From JBFEYJ01 sp041563315 (GTDB lineage Bacteria; Pseudomonadota; Gammaproteobacteria; Thiohalomonadales; Thiohalomonadaceae): 5,688 nt of DNA. The notes under the pieces are model-generated. The model had not been told where the DNA came from, ran no database searches, and saw only the letters and a program-made list of their open reading frames with translations. Positions 1 through 5,397 of the stretch are shown one piece after another. The stretch's first letter is position 1. Each line of letters opens with the position of its first letter. The translations under genes were made by a program, and so were the position numbers. Location: NCBI GenBank assembly GCA_041563315.1, contig JBFFNE010000126.1, positions 1-5,688 of the forward strand, in the 5' to 3' direction.

Positions 1-281
1 GTCTCCTCATCCGTGCCGTCGGCAATAACCAGCAGTGGAGTCTCTTTCTCTTGTTGCTGGAGTATGCCCAAGGCATCGAGAGCGCTAAAGTGGGGGATTT
101 GCGGTTTTGCCAGGATCATGTCGCACTGTTGGGTGCTGAGGGCCTTGCGGAGGTCTTCATCATCCTCGATGCGGTCGGTCCGTACCGCATGGCCGGCATT
201 GCGCAGCATGTTGGAAATGGTCTCGGCAGCGTTGGACGAATCGTCCATTACCAAGAGGTTGAGGGTTTCTTCAGCTCGCAC
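1..281 (-). CDS. Degenerate receiver-domain protein, FimX-like N-terminus (partial)
   Basis: Only the first 93 residues are present; the 3' end lies beyond the left edge. They form most of a CheY-like receiver domain. An acidic pair (D13, D14) follows the first hydrophobic strand (NLLVMDD), and residues 54-63 (DMILAKPQIP) match the strand and loop that normally carry the phosphorylated Asp. That position is Lys59 here, and the usual Thr/Ser switch residue is Ala87, so the domain probably cannot be phosphorylated. From memory this resembles the N-terminus of FimX, a c-di-GMP effector with a degenerate receiver followed by PAS, GGDEF and EAL domains; in Pseudomonas aeruginosa fimX lies close to psd, which is also in this window. 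Any downstream output domain is unseen. GTG at 281 is chosen as start because an AAAAAGG ribosome-binding site lies 6 nt upstream. Receiver fold is firm; the FimX link is inference. Confidence 0.72.
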   Translation of the reverse strand, partial: MRAEETLNLLVMDDSSNAAETISNMLRNAGHAVRTDRIEDDEDLRKALSTQQCDMILAKPQIPHFSALDALGILQQQEKETPLLVIADGTDEE

Positions 282-537
282 GTTGAACCTTTTTATCCCA
301 GTGTTGTTGTGATGGCGAATCGGGTTAGGGTGTGTATTCTAGGCGTTTTTAGGGGGGCGATGCCAGCATGTCAGAATTCCTGGCTGGATGCGCCGGTTTT
401 GCGCATTGGGGATAACCTTTCGACTTGTGTTGAGATATTGCCTGCGGGGAGTTCTTGCCCGTTTTTTCGCTAATCATCTTTCCGTGCAGCTCATGACCGA
501 CGCCGGCGCCAGTGGTATCGCGCGATAGTGTTAAGTA
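282..537. other. Noncoding gap between epmB and the receiver-domain gene
   Basis: These 256 bp separate the stop of epmB from the start of the receiver gene, both on the minus strand. No ORF here has a coding look; the minus strand holds only mini-ORFs of about 6 to 11 codons. A possible -10 box for the receiver gene, TAGAAT on the minus strand, lies at 336-341, but no good -35 stands at the right distance. A perfect 12-bp palindrome (TATCGCGCGATA) lies at 516-527, just past the epmB stop. A terminator-like hairpin at 444-467 points the other way. The wide gap suggests the receiver gene has its own promoter. Confidence 0.55.
444..467 (+). terminator. Weak terminator-like hairpin, plus strand
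   Basis: CGGG at 445-448 pairs with CCCG at 458-461 around a 9-nt loop, with one more G-T pair at the base, and six T residues follow at 462-467. The form is that of a Rho-independent terminator reading rightward, but the stem is short and no plus-strand gene lies upstream in the window. It could be chance, or could end an antisense transcript. Confidence 0.2.
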
Positions 538-1530
538 TCAATGGGCGACCGGTTGTTTGTGGGGTAATCCTTCGACTTCACGTACCAGGCGGGGGATAAG
601 ATATCCGGGTAAGCGAGCCCGAAGCCCCTGCAACAGATCCTTGGCACGATGTTCATCCACCGCGAAGTGTGCGGCACCCTCAACTCGGTCGAGCAGGTGC
701 AGGTAATAGGGCATGACGCCGTGATGAAACAGTGCCTCGCTGAGGCCGGTGAGACTCTCTTCATCGTCGTTGATGCCACGCAGCAGCACACTCTGGTTGA
801 GCAGCGTCAGGCCGGCGTGCTGCAGTCGTGCCAGTGCCGTGGTGACTGTGGTGTCGAACTCGTTGGCGTGGTTGGCGTGGATCACTATCACGGTTTGCCA
901 GGGCAGCGCGCGCAGCCAGTCGAGCAGCGGGGGATCGATCCGTTCGGGGAGGACCACCGGCAGTCGCGTATGCAGGCGCAATCGCTTGAGATGCGGTACC
1001 CCTGTCAGCCGTTCCGCAAGGCGTTGCAGCTGCGGCGTGTCGAGCATCAACGGGTCGCCACCGCTGAGGATCAGTTCGTCCACTTCCGGGTGGGCCTGCA
1101 GGTAGTCAATTGCAGCCTCCCAGTGGTTGCGGCCAGGATTTTCCATGCCATAGGGAAAATGGCGGCGGAAGCAGTAACGGCAGTGGATGGCACAAGCGCC
1201 GGTGGCGGTAAGAAGCACACGTCCGTGGTACTTGTGCAGGACGCCAGGGGCTGCCGAGGCCTGCAGGTCGCCTACCGGATCCAGGCCATAGCCCTCAACC
1301 GTCGCCAGTTCCTCGGCTAGTGGCAGCACCTGCCGCAGCAGCGGATCGTCCAGATCGCCTTTGCGCATGCGTGCGAGGTAGCCGAGAGGCACCCGCAACG
1401 GAAAGCCGGAAGCGGCCTCCCGGGCAGCCGATAGTAAGGTGTGCGGCAGTTCCAGGAGGGCAAGCAGCTCCGCCGGATCGCGCACAGCATTCGCAAGGGC
1501 ATTTTTCCAATCCGCAGTTCGGGGTATCAT
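538..1530 (-). CDS. epmB: EF-P--(R)-beta-lysylation protein EpmB (lysine 2,3-aminomutase family)
   Basis: EpmB is a radical SAM, PLP-dependent aminomutase that turns (S)-alpha-lysine into (R)-beta-lysine, the donor that EpmA attaches to EF-P. The protein has 330 residues, close to the roughly 340 of E. coli EpmB. The radical SAM motif CxxxCxxC is C113, C117, C120 within CAIHCRYCFRRHFP and should bind the 4Fe-4S cluster. SGGDP at 156-160 is the conserved SAM-contact region. K325 in LPHKQPV lines up with the PLP-binding lysine of lysine 2,3-aminomutase. LLNQSVLLRGIND and GVMPYYLHLLD are typical of the family. The N-terminus matches E. coli EpmB from the SREDW region on. ATG at 1530 is the first possible start after an in-frame TAA 9 nt upstream; it has almost no Shine-Dalgarno. 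The gene is divergent from efp, as I recall for E. coli. Confidence 0.96.
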   Translation of the reverse strand: MIPRTADWKNALANAVRDPAELLALLELPHTLLSAAREAASGFPLRVPLGYLARMRKGDLDDPLLRQVLPLAEELATVEGYGLDPVGDLQASAAPGVLHKYHGRVLLTATGACAIHCRYCFRRHFPYGMENPGRNHWEAAIDYLQAHPEVDELILSGGDPLMLDTPQLQRLAERLTGVPHLKRLRLHTRLPVVLPERIDPPLLDWLRALPWQTVIVIHANHANEFDTTVTTALARLQHAGLTLLNQSVLLRGINDDEESLTGLSEALFHHGVMPYYLHLLDRVEGAAHFAVDEHRAKDLLQGLRARLPGYLIPRLVREVEGLPHKQPVAH

Positions 1531-1570
1531 ATGCGGTCTTTATACAATCCAACAGTTTCCAGGATGAGTT
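1531..1570. promoter_or_regulatory. Shared divergent promoter region, epmB / efp
   Basis: Only 40 bp separate the two start codons. On the minus strand TATAAA (1539-1544) is a five-of-six -10 box for epmB; a transcript from it would begin about 2 nt before the epmB ATG. On the plus strand TACAAT (1543-1548) is a five-of-six -10 box overlapping it, and TATCAT (1525-1530) is a second choice for efp. No convincing -35 box is seen on either strand. The efp ribosome-binding site AGGA at 1561-1564 lies 6 nt before its ATG. The box assignments are inference. Confidence 0.35.
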
Positions 1571-2140
1571 ATGGCCACTTACAGCACCAATGAATTCAAG
1601 CGCGGACTCAAGCTTATGCTCGACGGCGATCCATACACTATCGTCGAAAACGAGTTCGTCAAGCCCGGCAAAGGGCAGGCGTTCAACCGTGTAAAGGTGC
1701 GCAACCTGAAAAGCGGTCGTGTCATCGAGCGTACCTTCAAGTCTGGCGAAAGTGTAGAGGCGGCCGATGTCATGGATACCGACATGCAGTATCTCTACAA
1801 TGACGGCGAAGCATACCACTTTATGCACCCGGAAAGTTTCGAACAGATCGCCGCGGATGCTGCTGCAGTGGGCGATGAGGCCAAGTGGCTCAAGGAGCAG
1901 GATATCTGCGTGGTGACCTTGTGGAACGGCGTGCCGATCAGTGTCACCCCGCCCAATCATGTCATCCTCACCGTGGTGGAGACCGACCCGGGCGTTCGTG
2001 GCGACACTGCCACCGGAGGCACCAAGCCGGCTATCTGTGATACCGGCGCTGTGGTTCAGGTCCCTCTGTTCATTGATGTTGGCGACATGCTTAAAGTCGA
2101 TACCCGCTCCGGCGAATACATCTCCCGAGCTAAGGAATAA
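1571..2140 (+). CDS. efp: Elongation factor P
   Basis: EF-P binds between the P and E sites of stalled ribosomes and speeds peptide bond formation at consecutive prolines. The 189-residue protein is collinear with E. coli EF-P (188) and clearly similar throughout. Domain I (about 1-65, KOW/SH3-like) carries the loop EFVKPGKGQAF with K34, the residue that receives (R)-beta-lysine. Domains II and III are OB folds (about 66-128 and 129-189), with the family signature running from about residue 150 (GDTATGG...KPA) and the C-terminal KVDTRSGEYISRAKE. A lysine at position 34 fits the EpmA/EpmB pathway; the rhamnosylation pathway uses arginine. The start has a good ribosome-binding site (AGGATGAG, 1561-1568). 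The gene is followed after 8 nt by epmA, so target and ligase are probably co-transcribed. Confidence 0.98.
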   Translation: MATYSTNEFKRGLKLMLDGDPYTIVENEFVKPGKGQAFNRVKVRNLKSGRVIERTFKSGESVEAADVMDTDMQYLYNDGEAYHFMHPESFEQIAADAAAVGDEAKWLKEQDICVVTLWNGVPISVTPPNHVILTVVETDPGVRGDTATGGTKPAICDTGAVVQVPLFIDVGDMLKVDTRSGEYISRAKE

Positions 2141-2148
2141 ATCTCCTC

Positions 2149-3129
2149 TTGGCCGTTGGAAAAGGGTGGCGCCCAAGTGCGCCGTTGGACCACCTGCAGC
2201 AACGGGCCCGCATCCTCGCCAGGATACGGGCTTTTTTCGCCGAACGCGGGGTGATGGAGGTGGAGACGCCGGTTCTCTCCCCCGCGGCGATCACTGATCC
2301 CCACCTTGAGAGTTTTCGTACTCACTATACTGGTCCCTGTTATGCCGGGGGGGCGGCACTCTATCTGCACACATCGCCGGAGTTTGCGATGAAGCGGCTG
2401 CTTGCTGCAGGCAGTGGCTCCATTTATCAGTTGTGCAAGGTTTTTCGCCAGGGCGAGGCCGGGTGCCGGCATAATCCCGAATTTTCCATGCTGGAGTGGT
2501 ACCGGCCCGGTTTTGATCACCATGGCCTGATGGATGAGGTCGCCCTATTGGTTGCACCCCTGCTCGGGCTAGAGGACCAGCAGGTCGAAAAGCTCAGTTA
2601 CCGTGAGGCCTTTCGACGTTATGCCGCGATTGATCCACTGGCGGCCTCAGTCGATGCATTGCGCGATTGTGCCGTTCGGTTGGGAATAGAAGGTCTTGAT
2701 GGGGAGTATGAGGCTGATGTCTGGCTGGATCTTATTCTTACCCACGCGGTGGAGCCGCAGCTCGGGCGTGATGCTCTTTGTTTTATCCACGACTACCCCG
2801 CTTCCCAGGCCGCACTGGCCCAGCTCAATCCGGATAACCCGCAGGTGGCTGAGCGCTTTGAACTCTATTATCAGGGGGTGGAGTTGGCCAACGGATTTCA
2901 CGAGTTGGCCGATGCTACCGAGCAGCGCAGGCGATTCAGTGACGAAAACGAAGCAAGGAAAAAGCAGGGACTGGAGCTTGTGCCCATGGATGAGCACCTG
3001 CTGGCGGCGCTAGAGCATGGCTTTCCTCCTTGCGCCGGTGTCGCGCTTGGTGTCGACCGTCTGGTGATGCTCGCCCTTGGCACCCAATGTCTCGCCGAGG
3101 TGATGGCCTTCACCATCGACAACTGCTGA
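2149..3129 (+). CDS. epmA: EF-P--(R)-beta-lysine ligase EpmA (GenX/PoxA)
   Basis: EpmA is a paralogue of the class II lysyl-tRNA synthetase catalytic core. It forms beta-lysyl-adenylate and transfers beta-lysine to Lys34 of EF-P. The 326-residue protein lacks the N-terminal anticodon-binding domain of LysRS, as expected (E. coli EpmA is about 325). Class II motif 1 lies near 35-52 (VMEVETPVLSPAAITDPHL), motif 2 at 99-119 with FRQGE (R100, E103) and HNPEFSMLEWYRP, and motif 3 at 297-311 (GVALGVDRLVMLALG, R304). A299 stands where true LysRS has Gly, a mark of EpmA. The start is taken as TTG at 2149: an in-frame TAA at 2131 rules out longer forms, Trp7 falls at the same position as in E. coli, and the first in-frame ATG comes only after about 35 codons, cutting into motif 1. 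The AAGGA site at 2132-2136 is 12 nt away, rather far. Confidence 0.96.
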   Translation: MAVGKGWRPSAPLDHLQQRARILARIRAFFAERGVMEVETPVLSPAAITDPHLESFRTHYTGPCYAGGAALYLHTSPEFAMKRLLAAGSGSIYQLCKVFRQGEAGCRHNPEFSMLEWYRPGFDHHGLMDEVALLVAPLLGLEDQQVEKLSYREAFRRYAAIDPLAASVDALRDCAVRLGIEGLDGEYEADVWLDLILTHAVEPQLGRDALCFIHDYPASQAALAQLNPDNPQVAERFELYYQGVELANGFHELADATEQRRRFSDENEARKKQGLELVPMDEHLLAALEHGFPPCAGVALGVDRLVMLALGTQCLAEVMAFTIDNC

Positions 3130-3137
3130 AAATGCTT

Positions 3138-3260
3138 TTAACGCGAAGGTCGTAAAGACGCAAAGGATGTTAGGGATTCAAGTCCTGGATAATCGATTGT
3201 TCACTCAAGTTGGGGGCACCTTACCACCTGGCAGTCAGTTCTTCGCGCCCTTTGCGTTAA
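3138..3260. repeat. 123-bp element with 21-nt imperfect terminal inverted repeats
   Basis: The arms 3138-3158 and 3240-3260 are inverted copies matching at 17 of 21 positions, beginning TTAACGC on the left and ending GCGTTAA on the right. The left arm runs on into a degenerate short tandem pattern (ACGCGAAGG, TCGTAAAG, ACGCAAAGG at 3141-3166). The 81-nt interior has no ORF. The element fills nearly the whole gap between the convergent genes epmA and psd, starting 8 nt after the epmA stop and ending directly at the psd stop codon. From memory, A/G-rich runs of the ACGCAAAGG kind occur as dispersed intergenic repeats in many bacteria. It may be a MITE or REP-like element, or act as a two-way terminator structure. 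The inverted repeat is seen directly; its nature is inference. Confidence 0.6.
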
Positions 3261-4148
3261 TTATCTTTTACGCGCCGTCGCCAGCAGCTGCCCCAGCCGG
3301 ACTGGCGCACCGGGCTGGATTTCATCGGCCCATTCCACGGCCTCTGGGCCAAAGATGACGATGACAGTGGAGCCCATGTTGAATCGTCCCATTTCAGCCC
3401 CTTTCTCAAGCGTGATCGCCTTGCCCCCTTCGTAATGCCAGCTTCTTACCGTTCGGCCAGCCGGCGGGGTGACTTCACCGGTCCAGACGGTCTCGATGCT
3501 ACCCACATTGACCGCACCGACGTTGACCATGGCCATGGGGCCGGCGTCGGTATCGAAAAGACAGACCACGCGCTCGTTGCGGGCGAACAGGCCCGGAATG
3601 ACACGGGTGGTGGCTGGATTGACACTGAACAGCCGGCCCGGCACATGCACCATCTCGCGTAACGTGCCTGTTATCGGCATATGGATGCGATGGTAGTCTC
3701 GGGGAGAGAGGTAGATTGTGGCGAAACTGCCGTTCTGGAAGGCTTTGGCAGTCTCTGCACTGCCGCCGAGAAGCTGTTCCAGAGAGTAGTCGTGGCCCTT
3801 GGCCTGGAAAATACGCCCGTTGATGATCGGACAGGCTTGACTCACCGTGCCGTCTACCGGGCAGGCCAGCTCACCCTCGCCGTCGACAATAGGGCGTACG
3901 CCCGGCTTGAGTTCGCGGGTGAAAAAGGTGTTGAAATTTTCGTAGTGGCGAGGGTTACTCTCCAGAGCCTCTTCCATATTGACCTTGAAGTGCGCAATGA
4001 ACCATTCGGTGAAGCGGTTCTTTATCCCCGGATGACGTATGCGGGTGAAGGCATGAGTCAGGCGTGAGATAAGGTGGCCAGGCATCAGGTACTGGGGAAG
4101 AGCCTTGAAATAGTCAATTAGACTCGTGTTCGATGGAGCATCGGCCAT
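3261..4148 (-). CDS. psd: Phosphatidylserine decarboxylase proenzyme
   Basis: This enzyme decarboxylates phosphatidylserine to phosphatidylethanolamine at the inner membrane, the last step of PE synthesis. The 295-residue proenzyme should cleave itself between G259 and S260 in the motif NMGST, giving a beta chain of 259 residues and a 36-residue alpha chain whose Ser260 becomes the pyruvoyl group. The other expected catalytic residues are D99 in CPVDGTVSQ and H156 in SPRDYHRIHMP, matching the Asp-His-Ser triad of E. coli Psd. FNTFFTRELKPGVRPI (72-87) and EKGAEMGRF (248-256) are also family hallmarks. The length is that of the proteobacterial type I form. ATG at 4148 has AGGA 9 nt upstream. 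The gene lies 21 nt downstream of the SCO-family gene on the same strand, and its stop codon touches the inverted-repeat element. Confidence 0.97.
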   Translation of the reverse strand: MADAPSNTSLIDYFKALPQYLMPGHLISRLTHAFTRIRHPGIKNRFTEWFIAHFKVNMEEALESNPRHYENFNTFFTRELKPGVRPIVDGEGELACPVDGTVSQACPIINGRIFQAKGHDYSLEQLLGGSAETAKAFQNGSFATIYLSPRDYHRIHMPITGTLREMVHVPGRLFSVNPATTRVIPGLFARNERVVCLFDTDAGPMAMVNVGAVNVGSIETVWTGEVTPPAGRTVRSWHYEGGKAITLEKGAEMGRFNMGSTVIVIFGPEAVEWADEIQPGAPVRLGQLLATARKR

Positions 4149-4169
4149 GTATTCAGTTCCTGTAGAAAT

Positions 4170-4817
4170 TCATTTGTTGAGAAAATAGTTGCGGACGCGG
4201 TGAAAATCATCGGCAATACCCGCCGCCCGATGTGGGGGGCTGAAGCGTCCTACCCAGCGAGCCTGTGGATCGATAAGCACGATAGCGGAGCTGTGGTTGA
4301 CGATGTAGTCGTCACCGGCAGTGTCGCCGTCAAACATGTAGATGGCACCGAGCTGGCGCGCCAGGTTATCGATCAGCGCTTTTTCTCCGGTGGCCGCGAG
4401 AAAATCAGGATGGAAGTAGCCAATATATTCTTTAAGATGTGCCAGATTGTCACGTTTCGGGTCAACAGAGATAAAGACAAACTGCGTGTCATTTAAGTTC
4501 CCGTCAGCTTGCTGCAACTGCCTGGCGGTGCCTTTGAGGGTGCTAAGGGTCGTGGGACAGATGTCGGGGCAGTGGGTGTAGCCGAAAAAGACGAAGCTCC
4601 ACTTGCCATGAAGGCGTTTGAGGTCAAAGGGCTGGCCATCCATGTCAGTGAGCACAAAGGGCTTTAGCTCCCGTGACTCGGGCAGCAGGATGTGGCTCAG
4701 CTCCGGTGGGTGAGGGCGGGGTGTTGACTTGGGCAGCACAAAAGACAAAACCAGCACTGCCAGTGCAACAACTATGAGTGCCCCTGCCGTGAATGAGATA
4801 ATTCGATTTTGTTTCAT
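4170..4817 (-). CDS. SCO1/SenC family thioredoxin-fold protein
   Basis: SCO proteins are membrane-anchored, thioredoxin-like proteins that bind copper and help assemble the CuA centre of cytochrome c oxidase; some act as thiol-disulfide factors. The 215-residue form has a short basic N-terminus, a single hydrophobic segment at about 8-28 (ISFTAGALIVVALAVLVLSF) that should anchor it facing the periplasm, a Pro-rich linker, and the SCO domain. The copper-binding set is complete: C83 and C87 in YTHCPDICPTT and H175 in VNHSSAIVLIDP. FVFISVDPKRD (113-123) is the usual strand after the first helix. ATG at 4817 places the membrane anchor right at the start; longer versions would need a TTG start (for example at 4910) and would add residues before the anchor. 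No Shine-Dalgarno precedes it. It likely forms a transcript with psd. No oxidase subunit is in the window, so its partner is unknown. Confidence 0.9.
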   Translation of the reverse strand: MKQNRIISFTAGALIVVALAVLVLSFVLPKSTPRPHPPELSHILLPESRELKPFVLTDMDGQPFDLKRLHGKWSFVFFGYTHCPDICPTTLSTLKGTARQLQQADGNLNDTQFVFISVDPKRDNLAHLKEYIGYFHPDFLAATGEKALIDNLARQLGAIYMFDGDTAGDDYIVNHSSAIVLIDPQARWVGRFSPPHRAAGIADDFHRVRNYFLNK

Positions 4818-4824
4818 GTAGGGG

Positions 4825-4833
4825 ATTATCGCA
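4825..4833 (-). promoter_or_regulatory. Possible extended -10 promoter of the SCO gene
   Basis: The minus strand reads TGCGATAAT, an extended -10 box (TGn plus a five-of-six GATAAT), ending 7 nt before the SCO start codon. Initiation there would begin the mRNA at or within a base or two of the ATG, which fits the lack of a Shine-Dalgarno. No good -35 box is seen, but extended -10 promoters often do without one. A rival -10, TATAAA at 4878-4883 on the minus strand, would give a leader of about 50 nt. Confidence 0.35.
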
Positions 4834-4873
4834 CGACAATGGCTGATGAGGTAGTGAGCCAAATAGCGCAGGT

Positions 4874-4911
4874 TTGATTTATAGCTGTTGGCAGAGTAAA
4901 TTGAGATCAAT
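4874..4911 (+). promoter_or_regulatory. Candidate sigma-70 promoter and palindrome ahead of the S24 gene
   Basis: TTGATT at 4874-4879 and TAAATT at 4897-4902 are separated by exactly 17 bp, each matching consensus at four of six positions. Transcription would start near 4909, about 24 nt before the ATG. Across the end of the -10 box and the expected start lies the inverted repeat ATTGA-GA-TCAAT (4900-4911), well placed for an operator. No gammaproteobacterial SOS box (CTGT, 8 nt, ACAG) is seen in the 4818-4932 intergenic region. Confidence 0.4.
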
Positions 4912-4932
4912 AAAGATAAAAGGGAGTCTGCA

Positions 4933-5397
4933 ATGTCAGCTATAAGCTATCTGATCCCAAAGAAAGATCGTCCTCTCCATATTCCCGGCACCGAGGAAGT
5001 TGAACTGAGCCCCGCCGATATGGCCGAGATCCCCTTGCTCGGATGGATCACGGCCGGGCAGCCTGTGGACCTTAACGAGGACAATCAACGTGTTTCTGTT
5101 CCCGCCAACATGGTGCGCCGGAACACCTATGCCTTGAAGGTACGCGGGCACTCCATGATCGACGACAACATACAGGATGGTGATATTGTCGTCATTGAAA
5201 AGCGCGAGTCTGCCGAGAACGGTCAGTCGGTGGTCGCCATGATTAACGGCGAGCAGGTCACGCTGAAAAAATTCTATGTCGAACGCGATGGTATTCGACT
5301 GCAGCCGGCTAATCCGGAAATGGAACCGATATACCTCAAGAACGAAGACGTGCAGATTCTAGGGATCGTGACCGGGGTGATTCGTCGGCCTGATTGA
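4933..5397 (+). CDS. LexA/UmuD-like S24 autoprotease without DNA-binding domain
   Basis: The 154-residue protein is almost entirely a peptidase S24 domain, the self-cleaving part of LexA, UmuD and phage repressors. The scissile bond should be A41-G42 in LLGWITAGQPVD. The nucleophile is S74 in RGHSMIDDNIQDGD and the general base K112 in GEQVTLKKFY, spaced as in LexA with one extra residue. The C-terminus (IRLQPANPEMEPIYL, QILGIVTGVIRRPD) is closer to the LexA type than to UmuD. LexA's winged-helix DNA-binding domain of about 70 residues is absent: only about 32 residues precede the protease. A longer start is excluded by an in-frame TAA at 4897, and GGGAG at 4922-4926 lies 6 nt before the ATG. 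It could be a UmuD-like polymerase partner, a modulator of full-length LexA or a phage-derived relic; no umuC follows. Protease identity is firm, role unknown. Confidence 0.88.
   Translation: MSAISYLIPKKDRPLHIPGTEEVELSPADMAEIPLLGWITAGQPVDLNEDNQRVSVPANMVRRNTYALKVRGHSMIDDNIQDGDIVVIEKRESAENGQSVVAMINGEQVTLKKFYVERDGIRLQPANPEMEPIYLKNEDVQILGIVTGVIRRPD

Noticed and set aside
407..415. TGGGGATAA, one mismatch from a DnaA box
   Set aside because: A single imperfect box without an AT-rich region or neighbours of an origin is expected by chance.
51..473. A 140-codon open frame on the plus strand opposite the receiver-domain gene
   Set aside because: The minus-strand reading gives an ungapped receiver domain with a ribosome-binding site; the plus reading resembles nothing.
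649..1320. A 223-codon open frame on the plus strand opposite epmB
   Set aside because: It is the antisense shadow of a clearly identified radical SAM enzyme, and its translation shows no known fold or ribosome-binding site.
1295..2176. A 293-codon open frame on the minus strand opposite efp and running into epmB
   Set aside because: It overlaps two firmly identified genes and its translation is low in recognisable motifs; a codon-bias shadow.
3171..3193. A stretch with TTCAAGTCC resembling a tRNA T-arm
   Set aside because: The flanking bases do not pair as a T stem and no acceptor or anticodon arm is found nearby.
4818..4910. A 31-residue N-terminal extension of the SCO protein from TTG at 4910
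   Set aside because: It would put a membrane anchor well inside the protein, has no ribosome-binding site and covers the divergent promoter region; ATG at 4817 gives the usual SCO layout.
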